Assembly: GCA_037481615.1 (NCBI GenBank)
Contig: JBBFLI010000021.1
Source: SpSt-501 sp037481615
GTDB taxonomy: Bacteria > Desulfobacterota > Desulfobacteria > Desulfobacterales > SpSt-501
DNA length: 64,000 bases
Strand: one strand, 5' to 3'
This document shows, piece by piece, positions 60,707 through 64,000 of the stretch. Position 1 is the stretch's first letter, and each line of letters begins with the position of its first letter. Position numbers and translations under genes: made by a program. The notes beneath the pieces are model-generated. The model saw nothing but the letters and a program-made list of their open reading frames with translations. It made no database searches and was not told the DNA's origin.

Positions 60707-61189
60707 ATGAGAAGAACACCTGCATTCGTCGATCTCCGCTTCGCCCGCGAATCCGACCTCGAAGCCCTGTTTCTCTTGATCCGCGACACGATCGAATTCA
60801 GCTACCGCGGGGTCTATCCGGACAGCGCGGTCGAGTTCTTCAAGCGCTATCACAGCGGGGAGAGCATCTACGAACGCATCCGTAACGGCGTCGTGCGGGT
60901 TCTCGAGAAACAGGGCCGCCTGGTCGCAACCGGCTCCCTCGTCGGAAACGAGATTTTGGGTGTCTTCGTAGCCGGCGACCATCAGGGCCGCGGTTTTGGA
61001 AGAGGGATCATGTTCGGTCTCGAGTCCCATGTGAAGCTGCGCGGCTTGCGTTCGGCGACACTGAGCGTCTCGCTTCCCTCCGAGGGCTTCTACCGTAAAC
61101 TCGGCTACGAGATCCTCAAGCCCCGCTCAATTGAGATGCCCGACGGGGAGCGCCTCGACTACTGGGAAGCCTGGAAAATCATCCCCTGA
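60707..61189 (+). CDS. GNAT-family N-acetyltransferase
   Basis: ATG 60707 gives 160 residues. The acetyl-CoA motif lies in LGVFVAGDHQGRGFGRGIMFGLE (Q/R-x-x-G-x-G/A form, here HQGRGFGRG). SLPSEGFYRKLGYEIL follows as motif B, with the typical FYxKLGY end. The N-terminus (RFARESDLEALFLLIRDTI) is the usual GNAT substrate-side start. It acetylates an amine or protein N-terminus of unknown identity in the cytoplasm. CAAGGAG precedes the start. Confidence 0.9.
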   Translation: MRRTPAFVDLRFARESDLEALFLLIRDTIEFSYRGVYPDSAVEFFKRYHSGESIYERIRNGVVRVLEKQGRLVATGSLVGNEILGVFVAGDHQGRGFGRGIMFGLESHVKLRGLRSATLSVSLPSEGFYRKLGYEILKPRSIEMPDGERLDYWEAWKIIP

Positions 61190-61308
61190 AGCTTCGCCCG
61201 CTGTTTTTCCCTCCATTTCGCTTGCCCCTTCCTTCCCGCTTCCTTTGCGACGGACGAGCCTCGGGTCCTTGCAGGGAAAGGCCGTCGGATACCGCCCGAA
61301 AAATTGCT

Positions 61309-61335
61309 TAAGTAATTTTCACGCCCTGCCGAAAG
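61309..61335 (+). promoter_or_regulatory. Candidate sigma-28 (FliA) promoter of the MCP gene
   Basis: TAAG (61309-61312) is followed after 15 bases by GCCGAAAG (61328-61335), close to the flagellar consensus TAAA-N15-GCCGATAA. It lies 63 bases upstream of the MCP start. FliA control of chemoreceptors is common, which supports the call. Confidence 0.55.
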
Positions 61336-61398
61336 AAGCCCCGAAAGATCCCACGAGCCCATGCGGGAAAAAAATTCTTCTGGGGAGGAACCCTCCGA

Positions 61399-63321
61399 AT
61401 GAAAAAGAAACGATCCCTTGCTTTCAAGCTCATCGCCGGCGGCATCCTGATTGCGCTGATCCCCGTGGTCGCCATCGGCGCCTACGCCCTGTGGAAAGCA
61501 ACCGACTCGCTGACCGCACTCTCCCGCGATCGAGCCGTCGTCACCGCCCACAACCTCGCCGAGATGGTCGATCTCATCCTCGCCGAAGAGCTGAAGGTTC
61601 TCTCCGAGCAGGCCGCGCGGCCCGTCCTGCGGCAGGCCGCCTCCCGCGCGCGGCAGGTCGGCCCCGAGGCCGCAGCCGAGGAGGTCGCCGCCGCCACCCG
61701 CGATCTCACCACGGCACAGAAGGCTCTGGGTGCGGACTACGAGCTCCTGGTCCTCGTCGCCCTCGACGGCAAGGTCTTCGCCGACGGCCAGGGCGGCACC
61801 CAGAAAGGGATCGACATCGCCAGCCGTCCCTACTTCCAGAAGGCCAAGGGCGGGGAAACGGCGATCTCCGATCCGGTCATCTCCCGCGCCTCGGGGAACC
61901 TCGTCCTTCCGATCGCCGTCCCCGTGCGCGACGAGCAGGGAAAGACGGCCGGGGTGCTCGCCAGTGTCCTGCGCATCGGCTTTCTCACCGACAAGCTCCT
62001 CGACGTGAAGATCGGCAAGACCGGCTACCCCTTCCTCGTAAACGGGGCCGGGCTCATCATCGGGCACCCCAACAAGGAGCTCATCCTCAAGACCGACATC
62101 AGCCAGATCCCCGAGATGGCCCCGATCCACAAGGCGCTCGGCACCGTGAAGACGGGGATCGAAGCCTACCGCTTCAACGGGGTCGACAAGATCGCCGGCT
62201 TCGCCCCCGTTCCGCTCACGGGCTGGAGCCTCGTCGTCACCCAGGACGAGGCCGAGTTCCTGGAGAGCGCCCGCGACATCCGCAACGCCGTCGCCCTGGG
62301 CGGAAGCCTCTTCCTCGCCCTCACCGTCGTCTCCGTCTTCTTCTTCGCCCGCTCGCTTTCGCGCCCCATCGGCCGCGTGGTCGAGCTCGTCCACGCCGGC
62401 TCGGAGGAGGTCGCCGCCGCCGCCTCCCAGGTCTCCTCCTCCAGCCAGAACCTCGCCGCCGGCGCCTCCGAGCAGGCGGCCTCCATCCAGGAGACCTCGG
62501 CCTCCCTGGAGGAGATCTCCTCCATGACCAAGCAGAACGCCGCCCACGCCTCGCAGGCCAACGGCCTCGTCACCGAGGCGAACGAGGTGATCGAGCGCGC
62601 CAACCGCTCCATGGGCCAGCTCATCGAGGCCATGCGCGAGATCTCCGCCTCGAGCCTCGAAACCCAGAAGATCGTGAAAACCATCGACGAGATCGCCTTC
62701 CAGACCAATCTCCTCGCCCTGAACGCCGCCGTCGAGGCCGCCCGCGCCGGCGAGGCCGGGGCCGGCTTCGCCGTCGTCGCCGACGAGGTGCGAAACCTCG
62801 CCATCCGCGCCGCTGAGGCCGCCCGCAACACCTCGAGCCTCATCGAAGGCTCCGTCAAACGCATCCAGGACGGCACCGGCCTCGTCGACACCACCCACTC
62901 CGCCTTCGCCGAGGTCGCCCAGAGCGCCCGCAAAATCGCCGACCTCGTCGCCGAAATCAATGCCGCCTCCAACGAACAGGCCCAGGGCATCGACCAGATC
63001 AACAGGGCGGTCTCCGAGATGGACAAGGTCGTGCAGCAAAACGCCGCCACCGCCGAAGAGTCCGCCTCGGCCTCCGAGGAACTCAACGCCCAGGCCGAAC
63101 AAATGAAGTCCGCCATCAGCGAGCTCGTCGCCATTATCGGAGGAAAGGCTTCCTCTGCCGGAAGCACGCGCTCGTTCGGGAAACCGGCGGAAGAGACCGC
63201 CCCCACGGAGAAGGCTCCCTCCGCGGTCAAACGGCTTGCCTCCAAGGTCAAACCGAAAACGGCGAAAAAGGCCGCAGAGGTGATCCCCATGGCCGATGAG
63301 GAAACCCTGAAAGACTTTTGA
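61399..63321 (+). CDS. Methyl-accepting chemotaxis protein
   Basis: The 640-residue receptor has TM1 (about 9-29), a periplasmic double-Cache-like sensor (about 35-285, with DYELLVLVALDGKVFADG and ISRPYFQKAKGGETAISDPV), TM2 (about 296-316) and a cytoplasmic signalling coiled coil. The hairpin tip EIAFQTNLLALNAAVEAARA is the CheA/CheW contact. Between TM2 and the coiled coil there is only about 20 residues (ARSLSRPIGRVVELVHAG), far short of a complete HAMP domain. The C-terminus is Lys/Ala-rich. GGGGAGG precedes the ATG. It is followed by cheW, so a dedicated signalling pair is likely. Confidence 0.94.
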   Translation: MKKKRSLAFKLIAGGILIALIPVVAIGAYALWKATDSLTALSRDRAVVTAHNLAEMVDLILAEELKVLSEQAARPVLRQAASRARQVGPEAAAEEVAAATRDLTTAQKALGADYELLVLVALDGKVFADGQGGTQKGIDIASRPYFQKAKGGETAISDPVISRASGNLVLPIAVPVRDEQGKTAGVLASVLRIGFLTDKLLDVKIGKTGYPFLVNGAGLIIGHPNKELILKTDISQIPEMAPIHKALGTVKTGIEAYRFNGVDKIAGFAPVPLTGWSLVVTQDEAEFLESARDIRNAVALGGSLFLALTVVSVFFFARSLSRPIGRVVELVHAGSEEVAAAASQVSSSSQNLAAGASEQAASIQETSASLEEISSMTKQNAAHASQANGLVTEANEVIERANRSMGQLIEAMREISASSLETQKIVKTIDEIAFQTNLLALNAAVEAARAGEAGAGFAVVADEVRNLAIRAAEAARNTSSLIEGSVKRIQDGTGLVDTTHSAFAEVAQSARKIADLVAEINAASNEQAQGIDQINRAVSEMDKVVQQNAATAEESASASEELNAQAEQMKSAISELVAIIGGKASSAGSTRSFGKPAEETAPTEKAPSAVKRLASKVKPKTAKKAAEVIPMADEETLKDF

Positions 63322-63378
63322 TCGGGAAAGCATTGCCGCCCGCCCGGCATGAAAGGGGGGGGCGGCGGGGAGAGAGTC

Positions 63379-63876
63379 ATGACACAGGAACAGGGAACAG
63401 CTCTTGATCTGTCAGGAAAGTATCTGACTTTTTCGCTCGCAGGCGAGCATTACGGCATCCGCATCATGAAGATCAAGGAGATCATCGGCATCATGCCCAT
63501 CACCTTCGTCCCGCAGACGCCCCCCCAGGTGAAGGGCGTCATCAACCTGCGCGGCAAGGTGATCCCGGTGGTCGACTTGCGTCTTGCCTTCGGGCTCGAG
63601 CAGAAGGACTACATCGACCGCACCTGCATCATCGTCGTCGAGGTGGCTGGCGAGGCCGGCGTAGTTCAGATCGGCATCGTGGTCGATACCGTCTCCGAGG
63701 TCATGAGCCTGCGTGCCGAAGACATCGAGCCGCCCCCCGCCTTCGGCGGCAGCGTCAAGACCGAGTACATCCTGGGCATGGCGAAGAGCGGCGACGGGGT
63801 GAAAATCCTGCTCGACATCGACCGGGTGCTGACGAAGGGGGCTTCCGAAAGCCTCCCCGAACAGATGGCGGCATGA
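63379..63876 (+). CDS. cheW: Chemotaxis coupling protein CheW
   Basis: ATG 63379, after GGGGAGAGAG, encodes 165 residues of a single CheW domain: KYLTFSLAGEHYGIRIMKIKEI, PQVKGVINLRGKVIPVVDLR and the IGIVVDTVSEVMSL strand. It joins chemoreceptors to the CheA kinase. The frame extends 30 bases upstream as poly-Gly, which is not used. It lies 57 bases after the MCP and before a terminator, closing the unit. Confidence 0.95.
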   Translation: MTQEQGTALDLSGKYLTFSLAGEHYGIRIMKIKEIIGIMPITFVPQTPPQVKGVINLRGKVIPVVDLRLAFGLEQKDYIDRTCIIVVEVAGEAGVVQIGIVVDTVSEVMSLRAEDIEPPPAFGGSVKTEYILGMAKSGDGVKILLDIDRVLTKGASESLPEQMAA

Positions 63877-63941
63877 GGGACGCCTGAAGGCATCCAGGCG
63901 TTCAGGATCGACCGGCCGCAGCATATTCCAACACCGGCAAA

Positions 63942-63990
63942 AGGCCCGGCATTCTCCCCGCCGCCAGCGAGGAAATGCCGGGCCTCTGTT
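63942..63990 (+). terminator. Intrinsic terminator after cheW
   Basis: AGGCCCGGCATT (63942-63953) pairs perfectly with AATGCCGGGCCT (63974-63985), followed by a CTGTTTT tract. Confidence 0.8.
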
Positions 63991-64000
63991 TTGGTGGACG

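Noticed and set aside
61190..61398. Riboswitch upstream of the MCP gene
   Set aside because: No conserved cyclic di-GMP or other riboswitch core could be traced; the sigma-28-like element explains the region better.

Overview
The window is one contiguous stretch of a high-GC genome (hand-counted lines of ordinary genes run near 65% G+C) from a Gram-negative, double-membrane bacterium. LptA, LptE, YajC-SecD-SecF, a PAS/sigma-54 activator, a multi-PAS hybrid kinase, a fused SpmA-SpmB protein, NosL and a flagellar-type MCP/CheW pair together recall the former Deltaproteobacteria (Desulfobacterota). That placement is inference from gene style; no rRNA or tRNA gene is present to test it.

Layout. 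1-5.3 kb: a secreted protein cut by the window edge, a membrane-anchored coiled-coil protein with leucine-rich-like repeats, an Old Yellow Enzyme/dienoyl-CoA-reductase flavoprotein, an M50 protease and an MBL hydrolase. 5.3-15 kb: a FecR/DUF6600-like secreted protein, then a polymorphic-toxin locus made of a PASTA/calcium-repeat protein, a 1,856-residue SpvB/FG-GAP/RHS protein with an AT-rich toxin-like C-terminus, and an AT-rich membrane-anchored candidate immunity protein. An array of 10-bp GTCAA repeats lies upstream. 15-18.2 kb: two small envelope proteins, a secreted alkaline phosphatase and a small hypothetical protein closed by a strong terminator. 18.3-25.5 kb: a MacAB-like efflux operon (the adaptor carries an inserted LTxxQ-like domain) running into SpmAB and LptA, then FtsB, S20 and LptE. 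25.5-36.6 kb: housekeeping genes leuS, rng, yajC-secD-secF, dprA, topA.

36.6-43.3 kb is a branched-chain amino acid operon, ilvB-ilvN-ilvC-cimA-leuA. It is preceded by a short leader peptide unusually rich in Leu/Ile/Val codons and by mutually exclusive RNA hairpins ending in a U-tract, which is a textbook attenuator readable directly from the DNA. CimA implies that isoleucine is made from pyruvate through citramalate. PyrD converges on the end of the operon.

44-53 kb holds regulators (sigma-54 activator, tandem PilZ protein, ribbon-helix-helix protein, hybrid kinase), two tRNA-modification enzymes (MnmA, MtaB) and a PEBP-like protein. 53-58.3 kb holds a tightly overlapping operon of NosL, a small anchored protein, an ABC permease, an ABC ATPase and a Cys-bearing polytopic membrane protein, possibly a metal-handling system. 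58.4-64 kb holds an MFS transporter, a 593-bp gene-poor scar, a small hypothetical gene with its own terminator, a GNAT acetyltransferase, and an MCP with a candidate sigma-28 promoter followed by CheW and a terminator.

The most interesting items are the ilv attenuator, the RHS toxin/immunity module with its phased upstream repeats, the MacA-LTxxQ fusion and the NosL-ABC operon. No database search was possible; family names rest on motifs recognised by eye.
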